A stretch of 64,000 nucleotides of DNA from JADKIH01 sp031417555 (GTDB lineage Bacteria > Bacteroidota > Bacteroidia > AKYH767-A > 2013-40CM-41-45), in NCBI GenBank assembly GCA_031417555.1, contig JANOVV010000075.1, forward strand, positions 31,489 to 95,488, given 5' to 3'. Below, piece after piece: positions 44,892 through 53,615 of this stretch. A program made the position numbers and the translations under genes. The notes below the pieces were generated by a model, which saw only the letters and a program-made list of their open reading frames with translations, was not told where the DNA came from and made no database searches. Position 1 is the first letter of the stretch. Every line of letters begins with the position of its first letter.

Positions 44892-47800
44892 ATGAAGAGC
44901 AAGTCTTATAAAATCGATCGAGAAATTTACTTTGTATTTATAGCAGTGATTGGAATTTCCGTATTCAATGCTATTTATAGCTCTATTAAAATTTCACAAA
45001 ATCAAACTGCCGCAAACAGGATTATGATGGTTGATATTCCATCTTTACAAAAGCTTGAGAATATGAACCTCCTCATTACTCGGTCAAAAATGTATACGAC
45101 TAATTGGGTTTATCTGCCGGGAAACTCAGACGATAAAAAAGAACTTCAGCTTCTACATACAATAGAATATCCTGAATTAAAAAAATCGATCACTTCTTTA
45201 ATGAAAGAATGGAATAGTGAGGAAGAAGAAAGAAGTATGATGAAAGTTTTTAAAAATTATGAAGAGCTAATGGTGCATCAAACCAATATAATGAAACGGT
45301 TATCCACATTTGATGATTATGAAGACCCCGAAAAAAAATTCAGCGCAGAAGCGATTATTGAAAACAGTGTTCTCCCTTTAAGTGCCGGACTCATTTATCA
45401 GTTAAATGGAATGATTCTTAAAAAGAAAACCAGTGCTGATATAATGCATAATGATATGAGAGCATCATCCAGAAGCATGATGGCAAACGTATTGGGAATT
45501 GCTATTCTAATTGTATTTGTGGTTCTGATTGCCGGCTTTTATATGTCCAATAATATTATTGTTCCGACCATGAGAATGAAATTTTTTATTCTGCAAATGG
45601 GGAAAGGAGAAATTCCGGATATTAACATTAAACCCAGAAAGAATGCTATCGGACAAATGATTGCCGCAGCACAGACATTAACAGTAAGCCTTCGACGAAC
45701 GGCACATTTTGCTCATGAAATAGGGTATGGAAACCTGTCTTCCGAATTTCAACCATCAAGTGAAAATGACGAACTGGGTAACGCTCTCTTACAAATGAGA
45801 GCCGGCTTGCTTATAACCGACGAAGAAAATAAACAACGCACATGGATGTCGTCATTTACTGAGAAAATAAATGAAGTTTTGAGGGAGAACACAGATGACA
45901 TCGATAAACTTTCTGACAGCGTAATTTCAGTTATAGTAAAAACGTTAAACACAACTCAAGGTGGAATATACTTAACGCAAAATACTATAGATAGTAAACC
46001 AGGATGTATAACACTTCAAGGAAGTTATGCAATGAATAATAATTCTCATGCAAAAAAAACAATAAATTATGGAGAAGGTCTTGTTGGGCAAGTTATAAAA
46101 GATGGCGAATTCATTTATATGAGAAATGCTAAAAACCATGAATCTATTATTCAGTCAGGGCTTTCTGATTATTCACCCACACATGTATTAATTATTCCTT
46201 TAAGATACCACGATCATATTTATGGAGCAATTGAACTTTCAGGATTTAATGAGTTCCGTGATTTTGAAATAAAGTTTATTAAGAATATTGGCGAAACGCT
46301 TGGTTCCACTATTGCCTCAGTCATTGCGAACACGCTTACAAAGAATCTTTTATCTGAAACACGAAAACAGGCAGCATTGTTAAGTTCTCAGGAAGAAGAG
46401 CTGCGAAAAACGAATGAAGAATTATCACATCAAAGTAAATTACTTCAAGGGTCGGAAGAAGAATTAAAACAAAGTAATTATGAGTTAAACCAAAAGGCGA
46501 GAGAACTCCATCAAAAAAACGAAATTAATGAACAAGCAAGACAGGTATTAAGCCTTAAAGCAAAAGAGCTGGAATTAAATAATAAATATAAATCTGAATT
46601 TCTTGCAAATATGTCGCATGAATTAAGAACACCATTAAACAGTGTTTTAATTCTTGCAAAACTCCTTGAAGAAAATAAAGATAAAAACCTTACCCCTAAA
46701 CAGACAGAATATGCCGGCGTCATCCATAAATCCGGTAAAGACCTACTTCTTCTTATCAATGATATATTAGATCTTTCTAAAATTGAAGCGGGCAAAGTTG
46801 AGTTAATTCCAGAGGAAACAAATATTGTTTCTGTTTGTAAAGACCTTGAAATGCTTTTTTCCGAGATAGCTAATGAAAAGAAAATAAAATTTAATATAGA
46901 CCAGAGCCTTTCTGAAAAAACAAGTTTTATTTCCGATAAAGTTCGTTTAGAACAGATTTTAAAAAACCTATTATCAAATGCATTTAAATTTACGCACACT
47001 GGAGGTAATATTACACTTAGTATAAAACGTCCGGACGCAAATATTAAATTTTCAAATCCAAATCTTTTTAATAGAAAGAATGTAATCGAATTTTCTGTTA
47101 CCGATAATGGTATTGGGATACCGGTGGAAAAACAAGCGCTAATATTCGAAGCGTTTCAACAAGCCGACGGGTCAACTAGCAGAAGCTACGGAGGAACAGG
47201 ATTGGGATTATCTATTAGTAAAATGCTTGTTTCTTTATTGGGTGGAGAAATGCAATTGATCAGCGAACCCGGTAAAGGATGTACGTTTTTTGTTTTTCTT
47301 CCTCAGGATTATTTAGTGGAGAAAGATCAATTATTTTCCGGTAAAGAGGCGGAAATAAAAATCGTGTTACCATCCAACGAGACAAGAGCTATTGAAAAGC
47401 AAACCCAATTTATTTCTCTTGATGATCGCAACTCTTTAAATGAAAACGATAGGATTTTACTAATTATTGAAGATGACCTAAATTTTGCCAATGTTCTTCT
47501 CGACATGGCTCACGACAGAAGTTTTAAAGCAGTAATTGCTACAGATGGAAACGAAGGACTTCAATATGCCGAGCAATATAATCCTTCGGCCATTATATTG
47601 GATATGCAATTACCGGGAATGAATGGTTGGATGCTTTTAAATAAAATAAAAGCCAACAAAAATTTAAATCATATTCCTGTACATATTATGTCTGCCATGG
47701 ATCGACAACAATTAGGTCGTGATATGGGCGCAACCGCATACCTCCGAAAACCACTCGATAAAAAAGACCTTGATGACGCTTTTGTTTCAATTGATAATTC

Positions 47801-48626
47801 CATTCAACAAGATCTTAAACACGTGCTTTTAATAGAAGACGTCGTTATTCATCAGGAAATTGTTAAAAATCTTTTGGTGTCTCATCATAGAAATGTTGAC
47901 GTCATGTCAGTTGTAAATACAACATCTGCCTGGGAGATTTTAATTATGAAAAATATTGATTGCATTGTTCTCGATTTAGATTTGGGAAACGGTCCCGACG
48001 AAGGAATAATTTTTCTTGAAAAACTTAAAGCAGAAGAAAAATATTCTCATATACCGGTAATTATTTTTACCGGCCAGGAATTAAATTCTGACACACTAAA
48101 CAGAATTAATAATTTGGCTACAAAAGTAATTAGCAAGAATGGCGAATCACTTGATAAGCTAATCGAAGGGACAGAACTATTTCTTCACAACGTTTCTGAA
48201 TCGGAGACGAAAACAACTCCGACAATGCCGGAGTATATGACAAATTTATTGCACGACAAGACGGTTTTGGTTGTTGATGATGACATGAGGAATATTTATG
48301 CTCTTACAAACGCTCTTGAGGGTCAGGGTATGAAAGTAATTACGGCTGGAAATGGTTTAGAAGCGATTGCTAAGCTTAAAGAAAACCCCCAAACAGATAT
48401 TATTTTAATGGATATAATGATGCCCGAAATGGATGGTTTTGAGGCTATGCAGTCAATCAAGAAAATAGAGCACCTAAATAAAATTCCAATAATATCACTT
48501 ACTGCAAAAGCAATGGTTGGTGATCGTGAAAAATGTTTACAATGCGGCGCTTCAGATTATATTTCTAAACCGGTTAATTCAGAACAGCTATTTTCTTTAA
48601 TGAGAGTTTGGCTCTATCAAGAATAA
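44892..48626 (+). CDS. Hybrid histidine kinase with three receiver domains
   Basis: A 1244-residue protein. Two transmembrane helices (about 10-30 and 197-222) flank a helical periplasmic sensor. HAMP-like linker sequence follows, then a GAF domain (about 318-485) and a Glu/Gln-rich coiled coil (about 490-565, with EELRKTNEELSHQ). HisKA carries His576 in MSHELRTPLNSV. The HATPase domain shows LEQILKNLLSNAFKF, DNGIGIP and GTGLGLSISKML. Three receivers follow, with phospho-acceptors Asp904 (ILDMQLPG), Asp1028 (VLDLDLGNG) and Asp1174 (LMDIMMPEMDG). The second receiver has Lys-poor, divergent ends and may be non-canonical. I start it at the ATG at 44892, because an upstream GTG lies inside the YfiR-like gene. 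CheR is encoded 4 bp downstream. Confidence 0.93.
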   Translation: MKSKSYKIDREIYFVFIAVIGISVFNAIYSSIKISQNQTAANRIMMVDIPSLQKLENMNLLITRSKMYTTNWVYLPGNSDDKKELQLLHTIEYPELKKSITSLMKEWNSEEEERSMMKVFKNYEELMVHQTNIMKRLSTFDDYEDPEKKFSAEAIIENSVLPLSAGLIYQLNGMILKKKTSADIMHNDMRASSRSMMANVLGIAILIVFVVLIAGFYMSNNIIVPTMRMKFFILQMGKGEIPDINIKPRKNAIGQMIAAAQTLTVSLRRTAHFAHEIGYGNLSSEFQPSSENDELGNALLQMRAGLLITDEENKQRTWMSSFTEKINEVLRENTDDIDKLSDSVISVIVKTLNTTQGGIYLTQNTIDSKPGCITLQGSYAMNNNSHAKKTINYGEGLVGQVIKDGEFIYMRNAKNHESIIQSGLSDYSPTHVLIIPLRYHDHIYGAIELSGFNEFRDFEIKFIKNIGETLGSTIASVIANTLTKNLLSETRKQAALLSSQEEELRKTNEELSHQSKLLQGSEEELKQSNYELNQKARELHQKNEINEQARQVLSLKAKELELNNKYKSEFLANMSHELRTPLNSVLILAKLLEENKDKNLTPKQTEYAGVIHKSGKDLLLLINDILDLSKIEAGKVELIPEETNIVSVCKDLEMLFSEIANEKKIKFNIDQSLSEKTSFISDKVRLEQILKNLLSNAFKFTHTGGNITLSIKRPDANIKFSNPNLFNRKNVIEFSVTDNGIGIPVEKQALIFEAFQQADGSTSRSYGGTGLGLSISKMLVSLLGGEMQLISEPGKGCTFFVFLPQDYLVEKDQLFSGKEAEIKIVLPSNETRAIEKQTQFISLDDRNSLNENDRILLIIEDDLNFANVLLDMAHDRSFKAVIATDGNEGLQYAEQYNPSAIILDMQLPGMNGWMLLNKIKANKNLNHIPVHIMSAMDRQQLGRDMGATAYLRKPLDKKDLDDAFVSIDNSIQQDLKHVLLIEDVVIHQEIVKNLLVSHHRNVDVMSVVNTTSAWEILIMKNIDCIVLDLDLGNGPDEGIIFLEKLKAEEKYSHIPVIIFTGQELNSDTLNRINNLATKVISKNGESLDKLIEGTELFLHNVSESETKTTPTMPEYMTNLLHDKTVLVVDDDMRNIYALTNALEGQGMKVITAGNGLEAIAKLKENPQTDIILMDIMMPEMDGFEAMQSIKKIEHLNKIPIISLTAKAMVGDREKCLQCGASDYISKPVNSEQLFSLMRVWLYQE

Positions 48627-48630
48627 ATTT

Positions 48631-49446
48631 ATGAAGGACAAAGACATATTTAAGTTTAAGGCATATTGGCAAATTATCGAAGATAATACAGGATATGATT
48701 TTAGTGGCTATTCTTTTGAGTCATTAAACAGACGATTAGAAAATTTTATTTTTACCGAAAGTATCGGTTCTGCTGAGGAGTTGAAGGAAAAAGTTTTCTC
48801 CAATAAAATATCAGAGAAATTTATATTGGATAAACTTCTTGTTAGTTATACAGAAATGTTCAGGGACCCGGAATTTTTTATTTCATTACGTAAAAATGTA
48901 CTCCCTTTCCTATCTACATTTTCGAATATTTCTATCTGGCACGCCGGTTGCGCTACGGGCGAAGAAGTTTATTCTCTTGCCATTTTACTCGAAGAACTAA
49001 ATCTACTTGACCGGTGTGATATTTTTGCTACCGACATTAATGAAATAAATTTGCAGAATGCCTCAAGAGGAATATTTCCACTTTCACATATGCGGGAATC
49101 TGCCTCAAGATATTTTCGTTCTGGAGGAAAATGGAATCTGTCTAATTATTATACGGCATTTTATGAAAACATTATTTTTAATAAAAGACTTAGAGACAGA
49201 ATACATTTTACACCGCACAATTTAATAGAAGATAAACAAGCAAAAAGATTTCATCTTATTCTTTGCAGAAATGTTTTCATATACTTTGATTATTCTCTCC
49301 AGCAGAATGTTTTAAAATCTATTTGTAATAGCTTATATAATTATGGATATCTCGGAATGGGTTTAAAAGAACATTTTGTTGACATATCCAATACCAACCT
49401 AACCAAAATGGATTGTGAAAATAAAATTTACAGGAAGATTGTTTAA
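48631..49446 (+). CDS. CheR-type protein-glutamate methyltransferase
   Basis: A 271-residue CheR: N-terminal helical domain with SYTEMFRDPEFFISLR (about residues 71-86), the S-adenosylmethionine site WHAGCATGEEVYSLA (103-117), FATDINEINLQNASRGIF and the C-terminal LILCRNVFIYFD. The family methylates glutamates on chemoreceptors. No chemoreceptor, CheA, CheW or CheB gene is in the window. The gene sits 4 bp behind a hybrid kinase with a Glu-rich signalling coil, so that kinase is a plausible methyl acceptor. It could instead be used in gene regulation, as known for hybrid CheR systems. Confidence 0.92.
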   Translation: MKDKDIFKFKAYWQIIEDNTGYDFSGYSFESLNRRLENFIFTESIGSAEELKEKVFSNKISEKFILDKLLVSYTEMFRDPEFFISLRKNVLPFLSTFSNISIWHAGCATGEEVYSLAILLEELNLLDRCDIFATDINEINLQNASRGIFPLSHMRESASRYFRSGGKWNLSNYYTAFYENIIFNKRLRDRIHFTPHNLIEDKQAKRFHLILCRNVFIYFDYSLQQNVLKSICNSLYNYGYLGMGLKEHFVDISNTNLTKMDCENKIYRKIV

Positions 49447-49521
49447 AGTGTAAGTTTTGAGGCAAACTATACTGATTAATGGATACCATACATAGTATAT
49501 TGTCTGACTAAACGCATTTTT

Positions 49522-50658
49522 ATGATAAAACAAGAATCAATTTCTAATTTACTTTATACAGATCCAATTAAGAAGAATATTGTAACGAATATTTTGATTG
49601 TTGATGACAGACCTGAAAATTTAATTTCACTCGCGTCATTGTTAGAGGATGATAACAGAAACATTCTTTCAGCGCATTCGGGGAATGAAGCTTTAAAAAT
49701 TGCTTTAGAAAATGAAATAGCTTTAATACTACTTGATGTACAAATGCCCGAAATGGACGGTTTTGAAGTTGCCAGGTTGTTAAAAGAGAATTCACGAACA
49801 AAAGACATATCTATTTTATTTGTGACCGCTTTAAGCAAAGATGAAAAATATACTATGCAAGGATATGAAGAAGGTGCTGTGGATTATTTACACAAACCAC
49901 TCGAAGCAAATCTTGTTAAGGCAAAAGTCAACGTATTTGAAAAACTGTATAGACAAAGAATAAAGCTCCGACTATCCAATGAAAGGTTAACTGATTCAAA
50001 TAAACAATTAGACGAGTTTGTATATATCGTATCACATGATTTGAAGGCACCTTTAAGAGGCCTTTCAAGTTTGTGTTCTTTCCTGGAAGATGAATTAGGA
50101 CCCTCTCCCAAAGTAGAAATATTGGATCTTTTAAATATGATGAAAAGTAGAACCGGAAGAATGCAAGGTTTAATAGATGGTATTTTACACTATTCGCGAA
50201 TGGCAAATGCAGTGTGTGAAAAGGAGAAGGTGTCAGCTAATGAATTGATAATGAATATAATAGACTTAATAAGTCCTCCCTCAAATGTTAAGTTTGAAAT
50301 CCAAGACAATCTTCCGGAGATGTTCACTGAGCGAATTAAATTGCACGAAGTATTTCAAAACTTAATTAGTAATTCAATTAAGTATAATAATAAAGAGGAC
50401 GCTATAGTAAAGATTGGATTTCATTCATATCCTAAATACAATGAGTTTATGGTTTCTGATAATGGGTGTGGAATTAAACCGGAGCATTTTGAAAAGATAT
50501 TTGGAATATTTCAAACGCTGGTTTCGAAAGATAAGAATGAAAGTACAGGAGTAGGACTAACAATTGTAAAAAAGATTGTTGAACAACAAGAAGGCAGGAT
50601 TATGGTAGAATCTGAATACGAAGTTGGTTCTACGTTTAAATTTACCTGGATGAAGTAG
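49522..50658 (+). CDS. Receiver-histidine kinase fusion protein
   Basis: A 378-residue cytoplasmic protein. The receiver (about 18-140) has Asp72 in LLDVQMPEMDG and the conserved lysine in YLHKPLEA. A short coil leads to a HisKA domain with His172 (VSHDLKAPLRGLSS) and a HATPase domain (LHEVFQNLISNSIKYNNK, DNGCGIKPEHF, STGVGLTIVKKIV). REC-first kinases take phosphate from an upstream kinase and relay or reset the signal. It is 75 bp behind cheR on the same strand and is the last gene of this locus. Its stop codon is separated by one base from the stop of the convergent methyltransferase gene. Confidence 0.93.
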   Translation: MIKQESISNLLYTDPIKKNIVTNILIVDDRPENLISLASLLEDDNRNILSAHSGNEALKIALENEIALILLDVQMPEMDGFEVARLLKENSRTKDISILFVTALSKDEKYTMQGYEEGAVDYLHKPLEANLVKAKVNVFEKLYRQRIKLRLSNERLTDSNKQLDEFVYIVSHDLKAPLRGLSSLCSFLEDELGPSPKVEILDLLNMMKSRTGRMQGLIDGILHYSRMANAVCEKEKVSANELIMNIIDLISPPSNVKFEIQDNLPEMFTERIKLHEVFQNLISNSIKYNNKEDAIVKIGFHSYPKYNEFMVSDNGCGIKPEHFEKIFGIFQTLVSKDKNESTGVGLTIVKKIVEQQEGRIMVESEYEVGSTFKFTWMK

Positions 50659-50659
50659 T

Positions 50660-51547
50660 TTATCTTTTTTGAAAAATATAAATTACGCTAGAATAATTTT
50701 CGGGGTTTTTATTTGCCTTAAGATTTGAGTACAAACCAATTAATAGTGCTTTAAGTGGTTGAAGAAAAGAGTTTTTATATTTTTCGCTTAGCAGACTAAC
50801 ATAATAAGAATCAAATTTCATAGGCAGCGATTTTACATGCTTTAAATTCGAATCTTTAAACAACTCCTTGATTGTTTGTGGTGAAAAGTGAGAAAGGTGT
50901 CGTGGTACATCATATGCGGCCCAGTATTCACCGTAATGTTTTGCATCCCAAGAAGTATGATTGGGAACGGCTATTATCGCATATCCACCTGCTTCTAAAA
51001 GATTATATATCTCATGAGATCTTTGTTTAATGTTATGGACATGCTCCATTACGTGCCAGAGGGTAATTACAGAGATAGAGTTTTTAGGCAGGTTAATTAA
51101 TTCGGTTTCATCTAATACGTTAATTGAATGAGTTTCTATTGCCGTATTTCTGGCTTTTTCATTGGGCTCTATCCCTTTTACATTCCATCCTTTAGCTTTT
51201 ATTGTTCCTAAAAAAGACCCTGTCCCACATCCTATATCTAATAATGATTTATTTTTTGGTTGCAATTCCTCTATAATGTTGATTTTATTTTTAATTGCTA
51301 TTTTTTTAATAGAATGATATAATTTATTAAAAAAGCCCGAATTGGTATTACTGTGGCTTATATAATTTTCGCTTTCATAATATTTGTGAATTAGCTTATT
51401 ATCAGGTCTGGGATTTGTGAATTTAAAACCACATTGTTTGCAGGAAACAATGTTGAATTTTTCTTTGGTGACTGTATAGTCGACACACTGAAGAAAAGGT
51501 TTAAAATCTGTACTCTTACACTTTGGACAGGCAAATAAATTTTCCAT
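50660..51547 (-). CDS. Zinc-ribbon class I SAM methyltransferase
   Basis: A 295-residue protein. A four-cysteine zinc ribbon is present at the N-terminus (CPKCKS near residues 8-13, CKQCGFKFTNPRP near 36-48). A Rossmann methyltransferase follows with LLDIGCGTGSFLG (motif I, about 96-108) and a SVITLWHVMEHVHN segment. This arrangement is common in sugar, O-antigen and quinone-type methyltransferases of COG2227 type. The gene follows mnmG after 25 bp, in which a perfect parS-like palindrome lies. A link to tRNA wobble-uridine modification is possible by position but not shown by the sequence. Confidence 0.85.
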   Translation of the reverse strand: MENLFACPKCKSTDFKPFLQCVDYTVTKEKFNIVSCKQCGFKFTNPRPDNKLIHKYYESENYISHSNTNSGFFNKLYHSIKKIAIKNKINIIEELQPKNKSLLDIGCGTGSFLGTIKAKGWNVKGIEPNEKARNTAIETHSINVLDETELINLPKNSISVITLWHVMEHVHNIKQRSHEIYNLLEAGGYAIIAVPNHTSWDAKHYGEYWAAYDVPRHLSHFSPQTIKELFKDSNLKHVKSLPMKFDSYYVSLLSEKYKNSFLQPLKALLIGLYSNLKANKNPENYSSVIYIFQKR

Positions 51548-51556
51548 TAGAATAAA

Positions 51557-51572
51557 TGTTTCACGTGAAACA
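51557..51572. promoter_or_regulatory. Perfect parS-like palindrome
   Basis: TGTTTCACGTGAAACA matches the bacterial ParB-binding consensus at all 16 bases. It fills the gap between the mnmG stop and the start of the methyltransferase gene. parS sites concentrate near oriC in most bacteria. Confidence 0.85.
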
Positions 51573-53447
51573 TCAACGAGAAATATGAACCATTAAAACG
51601 GAAATATCCGCAGGACTAATACCACTAATTCTTGATGCTTGCCCTAGTGTTTTGGGTCTTATTGCGCTTAATTTAATTCTAGCCTCCATAGAAAGAGAAT
51701 TCAACTCATTATAATTGAAATCATTTTTCATCGCAATGGTTTCCATTTTAATGAATTTATTGGCCATTTCAACTTCTTTTTCAATATAACCTTCATATTT
51801 CAAAACAATTTCTGCTTGTTCGCATAACAGTAAAGAATCCTCTTCAGAAATGTGATCCAAAAACGCTTTTAATTTCGGTAAATGCCCGATTAAATCAGGC
51901 AAGGATACTTGAGGACGAAGGAGAATAGGAAGAAGTTTGCCTTTTTGGCGAATTTCGTCACTATTTACAGCATTTAAGAGAGGATTTATTTCTTCCGGAG
52001 TGATAGAGTAGCTTCGAATAAAACCAATTAATTCTTCACAAGAACGTTTCTTACTCTCAACTTTTACAAATCTTTCTTTTGAAGCCAAACCCAATTCATA
52101 TGAAATAGGCGTGAGGCGAACATCGGCATTGTCCTGTCTCAGCAGTGTCCTAAACTCTGCCCGGGAAGTAAACATTCTATAAGGCTCATCAGTTCCTTTT
52201 GTAACCAAGTCGTCAATAAGAACACCTATATATGCATCAGAACGTTTTAGTATAAAAGGAGCTTTTGAGTTTATTTTCAAATGAGCATTCATACCAGCCA
52301 TAATACCCTGACAACCAGCTTCTTCATAGCCCGTGGTGCCATTTATCTGACCTGCAAAATAAAGATTGTTAATTTCTTTAGTTTCAAGGGTTAGATTCAA
52401 TTGTTGAGGCGGAAAGTAGTCATATTCAATAGCATAGCCTGGTCGAAACATTTTAGCATTCTGAAAACCAGGTATTTGCCTCAATGCTCTATTTTGTACA
52501 TCTTCAGGAAGGGATGTAGAAAAACCATTAAGATAAATCTCAACGGTATTCCATCCTTCCGGCTCAACGAAAAGCTGGTGCCTGTCTTTGTCTGCAAATC
52601 GATTTATTTTATCCTCAATAGAAGGACAATACCGAGGGCCAATACCCTGAATACGGCCGGAGAACATTGGAGATTTATCAAAACCTTCTTCTAAAATTTC
52701 GTGTACAGCGCTATTTGTATAGGTAATCCAACAGCTTCGTTGTTCAGTAGGTAATGGAAAATCTAAAAAAGAAAATCTACCACGTTTAATATCACCAGGC
52801 TGTTCCTCCATTTTCGAATAGTCCAAAGACCTTCCATCAATTCGAGGAGGAGTGCCGGTTTTCATTCGACCGCTTTTAAAACCGATTGAAATTAATTGTT
52901 CTGTTATTCCTGTTGATGCTTTTTCTCCTGTTCTTCCTCCACCAAATTGCTTTTCTCCTATATGAATTATTCCATTCAGAAAAGTACCATTAGTAAGAAT
53001 TACCGATTTAGATTTGAACTCCAGACCCATTCCGGTTTTCACACCGCAAACGGTTTTATTTTTTATAATCAACTCATTAACACTATCTTGCCAAAAATCC
53101 ACATTGGGTGTTTGCTCAAGTAATATTCTCCATTCCTGAGCGAAAAGCATTCTGTCATTTTGGGTACGAGGACTCCACATAGCCGGTCCCTTAGATCGGT
53201 TAAGCATTCGAAACTGAATCATTGAACGATCCGAAACAATTCCTGAATACCCACCAAGAGCATCAATTTCTCTAACAATTTGCCCCTTAGCAATGCCGCC
53301 CATAGCCGGATTACAAGACATTTGAGCAATAGTCTGCATATTCATTGTAATAAGCAAGACTTTAGAACCCATGTTAGCCGCCGCCGCCGCTGCTTCACAA
53401 CCGGCATGTCCGGCTCCAACAACAATTATATCGTATTGATTTTGCAT
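51573..53447 (-). CDS. mnmG: tRNA uridine-5-carboxymethylaminomethyl modification enzyme MnmG
   Basis: A 624-residue FAD protein that with MnmE adds the carboxymethylaminomethyl group to wobble uridine of several tRNAs. The FAD-binding VVGAGHAGCEAAAAAA is at residues 9-24, followed by SCNPAMGGIAKGQIVREIDAL (GidA signature 1) and TGTPPRIDGRSLDYS. The YFAGQINGTTGYEEA stretch (signature 2) is complete. The catalytic cysteine region is present. Although a TTG is in frame further upstream, a TAnnTTTG element at 53457-53464 leads to the ATG at 53447. mnmE is not in the window. The gene is often origin-proximal, consistent with the parS sites on both sides. Confidence 0.96.
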   Translation of the reverse strand: MQNQYDIIVVGAGHAGCEAAAAAANMGSKVLLITMNMQTIAQMSCNPAMGGIAKGQIVREIDALGGYSGIVSDRSMIQFRMLNRSKGPAMWSPRTQNDRMLFAQEWRILLEQTPNVDFWQDSVNELIIKNKTVCGVKTGMGLEFKSKSVILTNGTFLNGIIHIGEKQFGGGRTGEKASTGITEQLISIGFKSGRMKTGTPPRIDGRSLDYSKMEEQPGDIKRGRFSFLDFPLPTEQRSCWITYTNSAVHEILEEGFDKSPMFSGRIQGIGPRYCPSIEDKINRFADKDRHQLFVEPEGWNTVEIYLNGFSTSLPEDVQNRALRQIPGFQNAKMFRPGYAIEYDYFPPQQLNLTLETKEINNLYFAGQINGTTGYEEAGCQGIMAGMNAHLKINSKAPFILKRSDAYIGVLIDDLVTKGTDEPYRMFTSRAEFRTLLRQDNADVRLTPISYELGLASKERFVKVESKKRSCEELIGFIRSYSITPEEINPLLNAVNSDEIRQKGKLLPILLRPQVSLPDLIGHLPKLKAFLDHISEEDSLLLCEQAEIVLKYEGYIEKEVEMANKFIKMETIAMKNDFNYNELNSLSMEARIKLSAIRPKTLGQASRISGISPADISVLMVHISR

Positions 53448-53456
53448 AAGGTGGTA

Positions 53457-53464
53457 CAAAGTTA
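53457..53464 (-). promoter_or_regulatory. -7 element of mnmG
   Basis: On the minus strand this reads TAACTTTG, a perfect TAnnTTTG, nine bases before the ATG at 53447. It supports that start codon and predicts a very short or absent leader. Confidence 0.55.
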
Positions 53465-53486
53465 ATTTTTATTGGAGATTAGTTGT

Positions 53487-53590
53487 AGTTAATAGAGATT
53501 AGTTAAAAGTTAATAGGGATAGTTTACCCAATTCGTGGAATTAATAAAGAATCATTTTTACTAATAACTATTAACCAATAACTATTAACC
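53487..53590. repeat. Inverted and direct AATAACTATTAACC repeats near the origin-like region
   Basis: AATAACTATTAACC is repeated exactly in tandem at 53563-53576 and 53577-53590. Left of it AGTTAATAG occurs twice (about 53487 and 53509), the inverse of CTATTAACC less one base. It lies between mnmG and kup, next to a parS-like site. Confidence 0.65.
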
Positions 53591-53599
53591 AACAAAAAA

Positions 53600-53615
53600 T
53601 GTTTCACGTGAAATG
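53600..53615. promoter_or_regulatory. Imperfect parS-like palindrome overlapping the kup start
   Basis: TGTTTCACGTGAAATG matches parS at 14 of 16 bases; the last two differ. The ATG of kup begins at base 53613 within it. Confidence 0.7.

Noticed and set aside
45300..45308. TTATCCACA, a perfect DnaA box (another at 9732-9740)
   Set aside because: Both are single copies inside coding genes, 35 kb apart, without clustering or AT-rich unwinding sequence, so they do not mark an origin.
53457..53615. Full chromosome origin between mnmG and kup
   Set aside because: No DnaA boxes, dnaA or parAB are visible; only parS-like sites and AT-rich repeats support proximity to an origin.
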